From assembly GCA_002898915.1 (NCBI GenBank), contig BEHO01000082.1, forward strand, positions 1 through 6,031: 6,031 nucleotides of DNA. The letters run 5' to 3'. How positions within the stretch are numbered: the stretch's first letter is position 1; the number at the start of each line of letters is the position of its first letter. A model generated the notes under the pieces. The model was not told where the DNA came from. It did not search any database and saw only the letters and a program-made list of their open reading frames with translations. Both the position numbers and the translations under genes were made by a program. Positions 1-6,031 of the stretch are shown here, one piece after another. The stretch comes from a bacterium HR12. Lineage in GTDB: Bacteria > Actinomycetota > UBA4738 > HRBIN12.

Positions 1-174
1 GAGAAGGTCGTGGAGGGCGGGGACGCCGTGGTCATCGTACGCCTCGACGGTACGTTCCTCGGCGAGGGGGCCGACCCGCCGATCGCCGATCCGTCCGTCA
101 CGCTCGTCGAGGTCGTGCCCTGGAGCGAGGTCCTCTCCCACCCCGACCGCTACCCGGAGATCCTCGAGGCGTAG
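1..174 (+). CDS. C-terminal fragment of an unrecognised protein
   Basis: Frame 1 is open from the left edge for 57 codons and ends at a TAG at 172-174. The start lies outside the window. The peptide begins EKVVEGGDAVVIVRLDG and ends SHPDRYPEILEA. It has alternating hydrophobic stretches (AVVIVRL, VTLVEVV) typical of beta strands, then a polar helix-like tail. Codon use has the strong G/C third-position bias of the real genes here, which supports coding. No motif allows a family call. It converges on the minus-strand gene ending at 229, with 54 bp between the stops in which I see no convincing terminator hairpin. Confidence 0.6.
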   Translation, partial: EKVVEGGDAVVIVRLDGTFLGEGADPPIADPSVTLVEVVPWSEVLSHPDRYPEILEA

Positions 175-228
175 GTCCCGAGCGCCGCCCGTCCAGGAGC
201 CCGAGCGCAGGGCGTCGGCACGCTGGCG

Positions 229-585
229 CTAGCCGGGGCCCGCGGCGCCCACGCGCTCGACCCGGGCCACGATCTCCGAGATGCCGTCCCCCGCGAGCAC
301 CGTGAGCCGCACGCGCCGACCCACCTCGACCAGGTCCGCCCCCTCGGTCTCGTAGCCGAGCGCGAAGCCCAGGACCTCGCCGTCCGCGGTGCGTATGGCG
401 AACGCATCACCGCGCGCGTTGAGGGCGGTCACGGTCCCGGTGACCTCGTACTGGCGCGGGAGCGCCGGTCCCCTCGTGGCTACGCCCATGACCGCGACGC
501 CGGCGAGGAAGCCGGCCAGAAAGACCGGAACCCACCGCCCGACCGAGCGACCTCCCGCCCCCGCCTCGCGCGCTCCGGTCCTCAC
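229..585 (-). CDS. Small membrane-anchored protein with a beta-rich extracytoplasmic domain
   Basis: This encodes 118 residues from a GTG at 585. The start was chosen because its GTGA overlaps the TGA stop of the upstream minus-strand gene, a classic translational-coupling arrangement. The same frame stays open further upstream to an ATG at 1095, but that stretch lies opposite the other gene and is low-complexity R/G/A-rich shadow. After a basic, glycine-rich N-terminus (1-17) comes one hydrophobic segment (about 18-36, WVPVFLAGFLAGVAVMGVA), which is a membrane anchor or uncleaved signal. Residues 45-112 alternate like a small beta barrel: YEVTGTVTALN, AFAIRTADGEVLGF, VGRRVRLTVLAG, SEIVARVERV. 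This resembles OB-like domains of small exported proteins, but I cannot name a family. The mature part has no cysteines. It probably shares its transcript and membrane location with its upstream partner. Confidence 0.75.
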   Translation of the reverse strand: MRTGAREAGAGGRSVGRWVPVFLAGFLAGVAVMGVATRGPALPRQYEVTGTVTALNARGDAFAIRTADGEVLGFALGYETEGADLVEVGRRVRLTVLAGDGISEIVARVERVGAAGPG

Positions 586-1088
586 GGTTCCGGTTCGAGT
601 ACGGGGGTCGTCGTGAGGATGCCGATCGGCATCGTCGGGTCGTAGGTGGCATCGGACGGGAAGTTCAGGATGAGCGATCCCCGGGGGAAGTAGAGCGTCA
701 GGTGACCGCCGGATGAACCCGCCGAGACGAGCGTGTCGCAGTTCGTCTCGTCCCGCTCCGTTGCCGAGATGCTGGCGCCGACGCCGATCACGCGCCCGTC
801 CTCGGCGCGGGCCACCTCGCCGTCTCCGGGATCGGTCGGGGGGACGCGGCAGCGGAGCCGGAGCGGGAGCGCTCGCACCGCTCTGGCGGCCGTCGCTTGC
901 GTCCCGATCGCCGTCGCGACGGTCGCGCAGAGGGCGCGCGCATCGCCGACGACCAGATCGGAGGCCGTGGGCGGGCACACCTCCGGGGCGAGCGGCCCCT
1001 CTCCTGCCGGTGCCGGAGACGGGGGTGTCACGGCCAGCCAGCCGACGAGCGCCGCGCAGGCCGCGACCGATCGACGGACGGCACCCAT
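582..1088 (-). CDS. Secreted four-cysteine protein of unknown function
   Basis: This encodes 168 residues from the ATG at 1088, preceded by a strong GGGAGG ribosome site about 6 nt upstream. The N-terminus is a typical Sec signal peptide: basic start (R5, R6), hydrophobic core about 8-20, and an APA|GEG cleavage site after residue 28. A longer in-frame extension upstream runs antisense to the aminotransferase gene and is not credible. The mature protein has four cysteines (38, 54, 80, 117), enough for two disulfides, and a C-terminal half of likely beta strands (HLTLYFPRGSLILNFPS, residues 129-145) ending in a proline/glutamate tail. No enzymatic motif is visible. Its stop overlaps the start of the small membrane-anchored gene downstream, so the two are probably made together. 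Function is unknown; an exported envelope or binding protein is the safest reading. Confidence 0.8.
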   Translation of the reverse strand: MGAVRRSVAACAALVGWLAVTPPSPAPAGEGPLAPEVCPPTASDLVVGDARALCATVATAIGTQATAARAVRALPLRLRCRVPPTDPGDGEVARAEDGRVIGVGASISATERDETNCDTLVSAGSSGGHLTLYFPRGSLILNFPSDATYDPTMPIGILTTTPVLEPEP

Positions 1089-1094
1089 GGCGCA

Positions 1095-1100
1095 CCTCCC
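1095..1100 (-). promoter_or_regulatory. Ribosome binding site fixing the start of the secreted protein
   Basis: On the minus strand the sequence reads GGGAGG followed by TGCGCC and ATG at 1088, a near-perfect Shine-Dalgarno at 6-nt spacing. It supports the ATG at 1088 over any longer antisense start. Confidence 0.7.
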
Positions 1101-1128
1101 TCCCGTATCCCCATGGGGCAACGGCCGG

Positions 1129-1134
1129 ATCATA
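1129..1134 (-). promoter_or_regulatory. Candidate -10 element for the minus-strand secreted/membrane pair
   Basis: The minus strand carries TATGAT (five of six bases of the TATAAT consensus) in otherwise extremely GC-rich DNA, inside the 126-bp divergent gap. It would give a leader of roughly 30-35 nt before the ATG at 1088. No good -35 hexamer sits 16-18 bp upstream, so the call rests on the -10 match and its position. The gap must also hold the promoter of the plus-strand cluster, for which I see only a weak TTGTCA at about 1175 with no matching -10. Confidence 0.35.
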
Positions 1135-1214
1135 CCGCCCCCCGGACGAGCGGGCACGTTCGCGCCGCGCCCGCCGTTGTCACCCCGCCCCCGCGTGCGA
1201 GAGCCTGGGCGCCG

Positions 1215-2468
1215 ATGCCCGACCTCTCGAGCCTCCGCGCCCGGTTCCCCGCGCTCGCGCGCGAGCACGAGGGTCGCCCGGCCGTGTTCGCGGACGCGCC
1301 CGGGGGCTCCCAGGTGCCGGCGACCGTGATCGAGGCGATGGCCTCGTACCTCCGCTCGAGCAACGCCAACACCCACGGGGCCTTCGCCACGAGCCGGGAG
1401 ACCGACGCGGTGATCGAGGAGGCCCACCGCGCGGCCGCCGACCTGCTCAACGCCGACCCCGACGAGGTGATCTTCGGGCCGAACGCCACGACGCTCCTGT
1501 TCCACCTCTCGCGCTCGATCGCCCGCACCCTCGGGCCGGGCGACGAGGTGGTCGTCACGCGCCTGGACCACGACGCGAACGTCCGGCCCTGGGTCCTCGC
1601 CGCCGAGGACGCCGGGGCGACCGTCCGATGGGTGGACATCCGGGAGGAGGACGTGACCCTGGACCGGGGCAGCTTCGAGGAGGCGCTGTCCGAGCGCACG
1701 AAGGTCGTGGCCTTCACGCTGGCCTCGAACGCCGTCGGGACGATCACGCCCGCCGCCGACCTGGTCCGGCTGGTCCGCGACCGCGCGCCGGCCGCCACGG
1801 TCGTCTGCGACGGCGTGCACCTCGCGCAGCACCGGCGGATCGACGTGCGCGCCCTCGGCGCCGACCTGGTCGCCGTGTCGCCGTACAAGGTCTTCGGCCC
1901 GCACCTCGGGATCCTCTTCGGGCGGCGCGAGCTCCTCGAGCGCCTCACCCCCTACAAGGTCCGGCCCGCCCCCGACGAGCTCCCCTCCCGGTTCGAGACC
2001 GGGACGCAGAACCACGAGGGGATGGCAGGCTGGGTGGCGGCGGTGGAGTACCTGGCCGAGGTGGGCCGGGCGTACGGATCGCCGGCCGGTCCCTCACGTC
2101 GGGAAGCCGTCGCCCCCGCCTTCGAGGCCATCGCCGCATGGGAGCGGGGGCTCGCCGCGCGGTTCCTCGAGGGCGCCCGGACCGTGCCCGGCCTCCGGGT
2201 TTACGGGATCGTCGACCCGGAGCGCCTCGCCGAGCGCACCCCCACGTTCGCCGTCCGCCTCGGCGAGCAGCACCCCGCCGAGACGGCGGCGGCCCTCGGC
2301 GAGCGCGGGATCTTCGTCTGGGACGGCCACTACTACGCGCTCGAGCTCATGGAGCGCCTCGGGCTCCAGGAGACCGGGGGCGCGGTGCGGATCGGGTTCT
2401 GCCACTACCACACCCCGGAGGAGGTCGACCGGGTCCTGGAGGAGCTGACGCGCCTGGCCGGTTGTTAG
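1215..2468 (+). CDS. Class V aminotransferase, SufS-like (VC1184-type), lacking the catalytic cysteine
   Basis: This is a 417-residue fold-type I PLP enzyme of the cysteine desulfurase/NifS-SufS superfamily. Landmarks in order: PGGSQVP (29-35), SNANTHGAF (49-57), GPNATTLLF (88-96), LDHDANVRPW (117-126, where SufS has a HHAN-type motif), SNAVGTI (171-177), cofactor aspartate and histidine in CDGVHLAQH (D199, H202), the PLP-binding lysine K225 in SPYKVFGPH, RFETGTQNHE (259-268) and a C-terminal VRIGFCHYHTPEEVD. The SufS sulfur-accepting Cys (GHHCA loop) aligns with DGHYYALELM, so position 374 is Tyr. It therefore should not act as a normal persulfide-forming desulfurase. This Cys-less pattern matches the poorly characterised 'cysteine desulfurase-like, VC1184' subfamily. 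The ATG at 1215 gives the normal N-terminus (DLSSLRARFPAL) but has only a weak ribosome site. It is first in the cluster with sqdB, 36 bp upstream. True substrate unknown; lyase, desulfinase or isomerase chemistry is possible. Confidence 0.9.
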   Translation: MPDLSSLRARFPALAREHEGRPAVFADAPGGSQVPATVIEAMASYLRSSNANTHGAFATSRETDAVIEEAHRAAADLLNADPDEVIFGPNATTLLFHLSRSIARTLGPGDEVVVTRLDHDANVRPWVLAAEDAGATVRWVDIREEDVTLDRGSFEEALSERTKVVAFTLASNAVGTITPAADLVRLVRDRAPAATVVCDGVHLAQHRRIDVRALGADLVAVSPYKVFGPHLGILFGRRELLERLTPYKVRPAPDELPSRFETGTQNHEGMAGWVAAVEYLAEVGRAYGSPAGPSRREAVAPAFEAIAAWERGLAARFLEGARTVPGLRVYGIVDPERLAERTPTFAVRLGEQHPAETAAALGERGIFVWDGHYYALELMERLGLQETGGAVRIGFCHYHTPEEVDRVLEELTRLAGC

Positions 2469-3681
<1,213 letters not shown>

Positions 3682-3683
<2 letters not shown>

Positions 3684-3686
3684 GGT
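3682..3686 (+). promoter_or_regulatory. Ribosome binding site overlapping the sqdB stop codon
   Basis: GAGGT overlaps the TGA stop of sqdB and lies 6 nt before the GTG at 3693. It fixes that GTG as the start of the glycosyltransferase and points to coupled translation of the two genes. Confidence 0.7.
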
Positions 3687-3692
3687 CAGCCC

Positions 3693-4739
3693 GTGCTCGC
3701 GCTGCGGATCGTCGGCGGGGCCGTCGCCGTGGCGCTGTTCGCGGTCGCCGTCGTCCGCCACCGGCGCCGGCAGATCAGCCGCCTGAACCTGCTCATCACC
3801 GCGGCCATCGCCGCGGCCGTGGTGGTCCTCGCGATCGCGCCGGACCTGTTCGACCCGCTCTTCGGCCTGTTCAACTTCCGGCCCGGCAGCGGCCGGCGCC
3901 TCACCGCGGTCCTCCTCTTCGCGGTGATCGTCCTGTTCGCCCTGCTCGTCCGCGTCCAGGCCGAGGCCGACTCCAACGAGCGGAGCATCCGCCTGCTGGT
4001 GGAGTCCCTCGGCCAGGCCGCCTTCGACTGGGACCGGGCGGCCGAGCTCCCTCCGGGCAAGCGGATCGTCGTGGTCTCCCCCGCCTACAACGAGGCCGAG
4101 AACGTGGGCGCGGTGATCGAGGCCATGCCGAAGGAGATCGACGGGTACCAGGTGGTCCCCGTCGTGATCGACGACCACTCCGAGGACGGGACGGCGGAGG
4201 CCGCGCGGGCCGCCGGGGCCCTCGTCGCGCGCCTCCCGATCCGCCGGGGCGGCGGGCTCGCGCTCCGGGTCGGCTACGACATCGCGCTCAAGCTCGGCGC
4301 CGAGATCGTCGTCTCCATCGACGCCGACGGCCAGCACCAGCCCGAGGAGCTCCCGACGCTCGTCCGCCCGATCCTCGAGGGGCGGGCCGACCACGTGAAC
4401 GGCTCGCGGATGCTCGGCGCCTTCGAGCGCGAGAGCCTGATCCGCCACGTCGGCGTGCACTTCTTCTCCTGGCTCGTCACGCTCCTCACGGGCCAGCGCG
4501 TGACCGACATCTCGAGCGGCTACCGGGCGACCCGGGCCGAGACCCTCCGCAAGCTGATCCTTGAGCAGGACCAGTTCTGGACCTCGGAGGTCACGATCGA
4601 GGCGCTCCGTCACCACGCCCGGGTGGTCGAGGTCCCGGTCACGTTCCTCACCCGGCGGGGCGGCGTCTCGAAGAAGCCGAAGTCGCTCCGCTACGGCTGG
4701 AACTTCTCCAAGGCCATCGTCAAGACCTGGCTCCGGTAG
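3693..4739 (+). CDS. Membrane glycosyltransferase: N-terminal DUF2304 domain fused to a DPM1-like GT2 domain
   Basis: This encodes 348 residues from a GTG. Residues 1-115 hold three hydrophobic segments (about 4-21, 34-49 and 70-87) with HRRRQIS between the first two, then a charged helix (about 93-110, NERSIRLLVESLGQAA), the layout of DUF2304. From about 123 a GT2 catalytic domain follows: RIVVVSPAYNEAENVG (124-139), the VVIDDHSEDGT acidic motif (157-167), RRGGGLALRVGY (184-195), the metal-binding DAD (210-212) in SIDADGQHQPEE, NGSRMLG (236-242), TDISSGYR (271-278) and EVPVTF with RRGGVSKK near the end. The second half has no extra C-terminal membrane helices. Such enzymes pass sugars to lipid carriers or lipids at the cytoplasmic face. 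DUF2304 and GT2 proteins are often encoded side by side; here they are one chain. Directly after sqdB, it is a reasonable candidate to use UDP-sulfoquinovose, though the known transferase SqdX/SQD2 is GT4. Acceptor unproven. Confidence 0.92.
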   Translation: MLALRIVGGAVAVALFAVAVVRHRRRQISRLNLLITAAIAAAVVVLAIAPDLFDPLFGLFNFRPGSGRRLTAVLLFAVIVLFALLVRVQAEADSNERSIRLLVESLGQAAFDWDRAAELPPGKRIVVVSPAYNEAENVGAVIEAMPKEIDGYQVVPVVIDDHSEDGTAEAARAAGALVARLPIRRGGGLALRVGYDIALKLGAEIVVSIDADGQHQPEELPTLVRPILEGRADHVNGSRMLGAFERESLIRHVGVHFFSWLVTLLTGQRVTDISSGYRATRAETLRKLILEQDQFWTSEVTIEALRHHARVVEVPVTFLTRRGGVSKKPKSLRYGWNFSKAIVKTWLR

Positions 4740-4748
4740 CGCGCCCGC

Positions 4749-4871
4749 TCAGCCGTCGAGGTCCGCGTCCGAGCAGCGGACGATGCGATCCGGGAGCCAC
4801 GCGCCGTCGGCCGTCCGGGAGAGGTGCACGGTCGCGATGATGCGCTCCGCCCGCACCACCTGCACGAACGC
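4749..4871 (-). pseudogene. In-frame C-terminal continuation of the downstream-interrupted domain protein
   Basis: Immediately after the TAG at 4872-4874 the same minus-strand frame stays open for 40 codons to a TGA at 4749-4751. The peptide starts AFVQVVRAERIIATVHLS and ends IVRCSDADLDG. It reads like a genuine final beta hairpin plus conserved-looking tail (VVRAERIIATVHLS, DGAWLPDRIVRC), and its last cysteine could pair with cysteines in the preceding part. The simplest reading is that it once formed the end of the preceding ORF and was cut off by one base change, for example GAG or CAG to TAG. TAG ends at least five other genes in this window, so general amber recoding is unlikely. A sequencing error or local read-through is possible. 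The final stop is only 9 bp from the convergent glycosyltransferase stop. Confidence 0.55.
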
Positions 4872-5378
4872 CTAGGTCCCGACCTCCGGGTAGCCGGCCG
4901 GCTCGACCACGTCATCCCCCCACAGGCCGGGGAGCGTCTCGCGGGCCGCCTGGACCGGACCCCGGACCTCGGCCCCGGCGCTCGCCGCGTGGTCCACGGA
5001 GCCGACCACCGTGTCGTCGCATCCCAGATCGGCGGGAACGTACACGCCGTCCTGGTCGATGACGCGGATCGGGACCCACCCCTCCGGGCTCCCGGCGTCC
5101 TCCCCGGGTCGCACGCAGCGCAACGACGCGGCACCGGGCGGGACCGGCCAGCCTCCTCGAGCACCCGAACCGGTGACCTCGGACAGCCCCGGTCCTGCTC
5201 CGAGACCGATGGCATCGTCGGTCCCGTACCGGACCACGATCGACAGGCGCTCCCCCAGCCGATCGTCGACGAGGATGTGCAGCCCGTCCGCCCGCGGCCG
5301 CACCTCCGGCGTCGAGACGTGGGTCCCGGATCCGTCGCAGCGCACGCGTACGACGTCAGGATTCGCCTGAGGCCACAT
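4872..5378 (-). CDS. Unrecognised exported-type domain protein, prematurely stopped
   Basis: An ORF of 168 codons runs from the ATG at 5378 to a TAG at 4872. It starts MWPQANPDVVRVRCDG and continues with THVSTPEVRPRADGLHILVDD (19-39), LSIVVRYG (45-52), a Gly/Pro-rich middle, WVPIRVIDQDGVYVPADLGC and a final LPGLWGDDVVEPAGYPEV. The CDG...VSTP...DG-H-hxVD pattern resembles small extracytoplasmic beta-sandwich proteins I associate with high-GC actinobacteria-like genomes, but I cannot name the family. Those normally carry a signal peptide; here none is present. An in-frame TGA lies 9 nt upstream of the ATG, and the ribosome site is weak (AGGA about 12 nt away). Codon use is laxer than in the neighbours (GTA, GGA, GCA, CGA, GGT all occur). 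Together with the in-frame continuation after the TAG, this suggests a decaying gene that has lost both ends. It could still be expressed as a truncated product. Confidence 0.55.
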   Translation of the reverse strand: MWPQANPDVVRVRCDGSGTHVSTPEVRPRADGLHILVDDRLGERLSIVVRYGTDDAIGLGAGPGLSEVTGSGARGGWPVPPGAASLRCVRPGEDAGSPEGWVPIRVIDQDGVYVPADLGCDDTVVGSVDHAASAGAEVRGPVQAARETLPGLWGDDVVEPAGYPEVGT

Positions 5379-5437
5379 CGGTGGTTCTCATCCTAAGTGA
5401 GAGCAGATCCCCGGCGCTCGCCCAGCCGGCAGGTGAC

Positions 5438-5638
5438 CTAGGGGCTCGCTCCGCCCGGCGTGACGATGACCCACGGCTCGCCCTCGGGCGCCGGCCCCGC
5501 GCGTTCCCGCGCCGCTCGGAGCAGGATCGCTCCGAGGACCAGGCACGCGAGCAGGAGCACGCCCACCACCACGCGCCGCCGGGTCGTCGCCACCACGACC
5601 CGCACCCCCCTTCCAGATCCGCTCGGCCCCGGCCGCAT
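5438..5638 (-). CDS. Small single-pass membrane protein
   Basis: This encodes 66 residues from the ATG at 5638 to a TAG. A basic N-terminus ending ATTRRR (17-22) is followed by one clear hydrophobic helix (about 23-40, VVVGVLLLACLVLGAILL), then RAARER and a short tail ending PWVIVTPGGASP. The positive-inside rule is ambiguous because both flanks are basic. AGGAG lies only 3 nt before the ATG, which is tight; an internal GTG at 5596 has a purine-rich GGAAGGGGGG about 8 nt upstream and would give a shorter 52-residue form with the same helix. A different frame with an ATG at 5660 gives a longer but low-complexity peptide and is rejected. The next minus-strand ORF starts 59 bp downstream. Function unknown; it might be a free-standing anchor or the detached N-terminus of the broken downstream gene. 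Confidence 0.5.
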   Translation of the reverse strand: MRPGPSGSGRGVRVVVATTRRRVVVGVLLLACLVLGAILLRAARERAGPAPEGEPWVIVTPGGASP

Positions 5639-5655
5639 GAGCTCCTCGCGGGGCC

Positions 5656-5686
5656 ATCATGCCGCCTCCCCGCGGACGCGTGTCAA
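5656..5686 (-). promoter_or_regulatory. Possible promoter for the small membrane protein
   Basis: In the 66-bp gap after psuG the minus strand has a perfect TTGACA (complement of 5681-5686). CATGAT (complement of 5656-5661) follows 19 bp later, with four of six -10 bases matching. The spacing is longer than ideal, and the -10 sits close to the ribosome site at 5642-5646, so this is tentative. A perfect -35 hexamer in such GC-rich DNA is still notable. Confidence 0.3.
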
Positions 5687-5704
5687 GGACCGAGGCCCGG
5701 CCGG

Positions 5705-6031
5705 TCAGCGGGGCCGTCCGGCCAGCTCGGCCGCGACCTCGGCCGCCAGGGCGGCGTTGGCCTCGAGAAGCGCGAGGTTCGCCTCCAGGCTCGCGCCGGC
5801 GGTCTCCTCGGCGAGGGCCGAGAGCAGGAAGGGGGTGAGGGCCTTGCCCCGGACGCCCTCGCGCTCGGCGCGCTCCTCGGCCCGGCGCACGGCGGCCGCG
5901 ACCACGTCGGGGGGCATGGCGTGGGAGGCCGGCACGGGGTTGCAGAGCACCACGGCCGAGCGGACGCCGAGCTCCCGCTGGGCCCGGGCGATCGCGGCGG
6001 CCTCGGCCGGCGTTTCGACCCGGTGCTCGAG
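5705..6031 (-). CDS. psuG: Pseudouridine-5'-phosphate glycosidase, C-terminal part
   Basis: PsuG cleaves the C-glycosidic bond of pseudouridine 5'-phosphate, giving uracil and ribose 5-phosphate, in pseudouridine catabolism. The minus-strand frame is open from the right edge for 108 codons to a TGA at 5705, so the N-terminal two thirds lie outside. The fragment begins VETPAEAAAIARAQRELGVRS after four edge residues. It then shows the family hallmarks: VVLCNPVPASHAMP (the NPxP loop), GVRGKALTPFLLSAL (the GKAxTPFLL motif) and ASLEANLALLEANAALAAEVA (the SLxANxxL-NA terminal helix). A GTG at 5953 is only an internal valine codon; the motifs upstream of it show that the gene starts further right. 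The kinase partner PsuK is not in the window. No terminator hairpin is obvious in the 66 bp after the stop. Confidence 0.92.
   Translation of the reverse strand, partial: LEHRVETPAEAAAIARAQRELGVRSAVVLCNPVPASHAMPPDVVAAAVRRAEERAEREGVRGKALTPFLLSALAEETAGASLEANLALLEANAALAAEVAAELAGRPR

Noticed and set aside
175..228. Possible bidirectional terminator hairpin between the convergent genes
   Set aside because: GCCGCCC and GGGCGTCGGC can pair only imperfectly with a long loop, and there is no T-tract on either strand.
897..1214. Upstream in-frame extension of the aminotransferase frame
   Set aside because: The upstream 106 codons are low complexity and overlap the minus-strand signal peptide region; homologues of this type begin near DLSSLRARFPAL, matching the ATG at 1215.
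1175..1214. TTGTCA as a -35 for the aminotransferase-sqdB cluster
   Set aside because: No reasonable -10 lies 16-18 bp downstream, and transcription would begin almost at the ATG; too weak to annotate.
1089..2015. N-terminal extension of the secreted-protein frame opposite the aminotransferase gene
   Set aside because: The real start at 1088 has a strong ribosome site followed by a signal peptide; the extension is low-complexity G/R/E/V-rich sequence antisense to a clear enzyme.
5388..5660. 90-codon minus-strand frame with ATGATG just after a GGGGAGG
   Set aside because: The ribosome site is attractive, but the product is G/R/A/P-rich without structure, and the overlapping frame encodes a clear membrane helix.

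Overview
This is a very GC-rich window (roughly 70% by eye, with strong G/C preference at third codon positions) from a bacterial chromosome. The gene content would suit a soil or environmental Chloroflexota (for example a Limnocylindria-like lineage) or a high-GC actinobacterium: a plant/cyanobacterial-type UDP-sulfoquinovose synthase, a DUF2304-GT2 fusion, a Cys-less class V aminotransferase and a PsuG homologue. The taxon is an inference from composition and gene families; no rRNA or other marker is present.

Layout from left to right: (1) the C-terminal 57 codons of an unrecognised plus-strand gene, ending at 174. (2) A convergent minus-strand pair, 1088 to 229: a secreted four-cysteine protein, then a small membrane-anchored beta-rich protein whose GTG start overlaps the stop of the first (GTGA). 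(3) A 126-bp divergent intergenic region. (4) A plus-strand three-gene cluster, 1215-4739, with 36-bp and 9-bp gaps: a SufS-like class V aminotransferase of the VC1184-like type that lacks the catalytic cysteine, a confident UDP-sulfoquinovose synthase (SqdB/SQD1), and a glycosyltransferase with an N-terminal DUF2304 membrane domain fused to a DPM1-like GT2 domain. (5) On the minus strand, a secreted-type domain protein whose frame is broken by an in-frame TAG (frame 5378 to 4749, stop at 4872), preceded by a 66-codon membrane peptide gene. (6) The C-terminal part of a pseudouridine-5'-phosphate glycosidase (psuG), running off the right edge.

The biological centre is the plus-strand cluster. 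SqdB makes UDP-sulfoquinovose from UDP-glucose and sulfite. The adjoining membrane GT2 is a candidate to use that sugar, either for a sulfolipid or for another sulfoquinovose-bearing lipid or glycan, and no SqdX-type GT4 enzyme is visible here. The Cys-less aminotransferase could in principle release sulfite from a sulfinate substrate and feed SqdB; this is a testable hypothesis, not something the sequence proves. The minus-strand genes at both ends look like lineage-specific envelope proteins with no visible link to the cluster.
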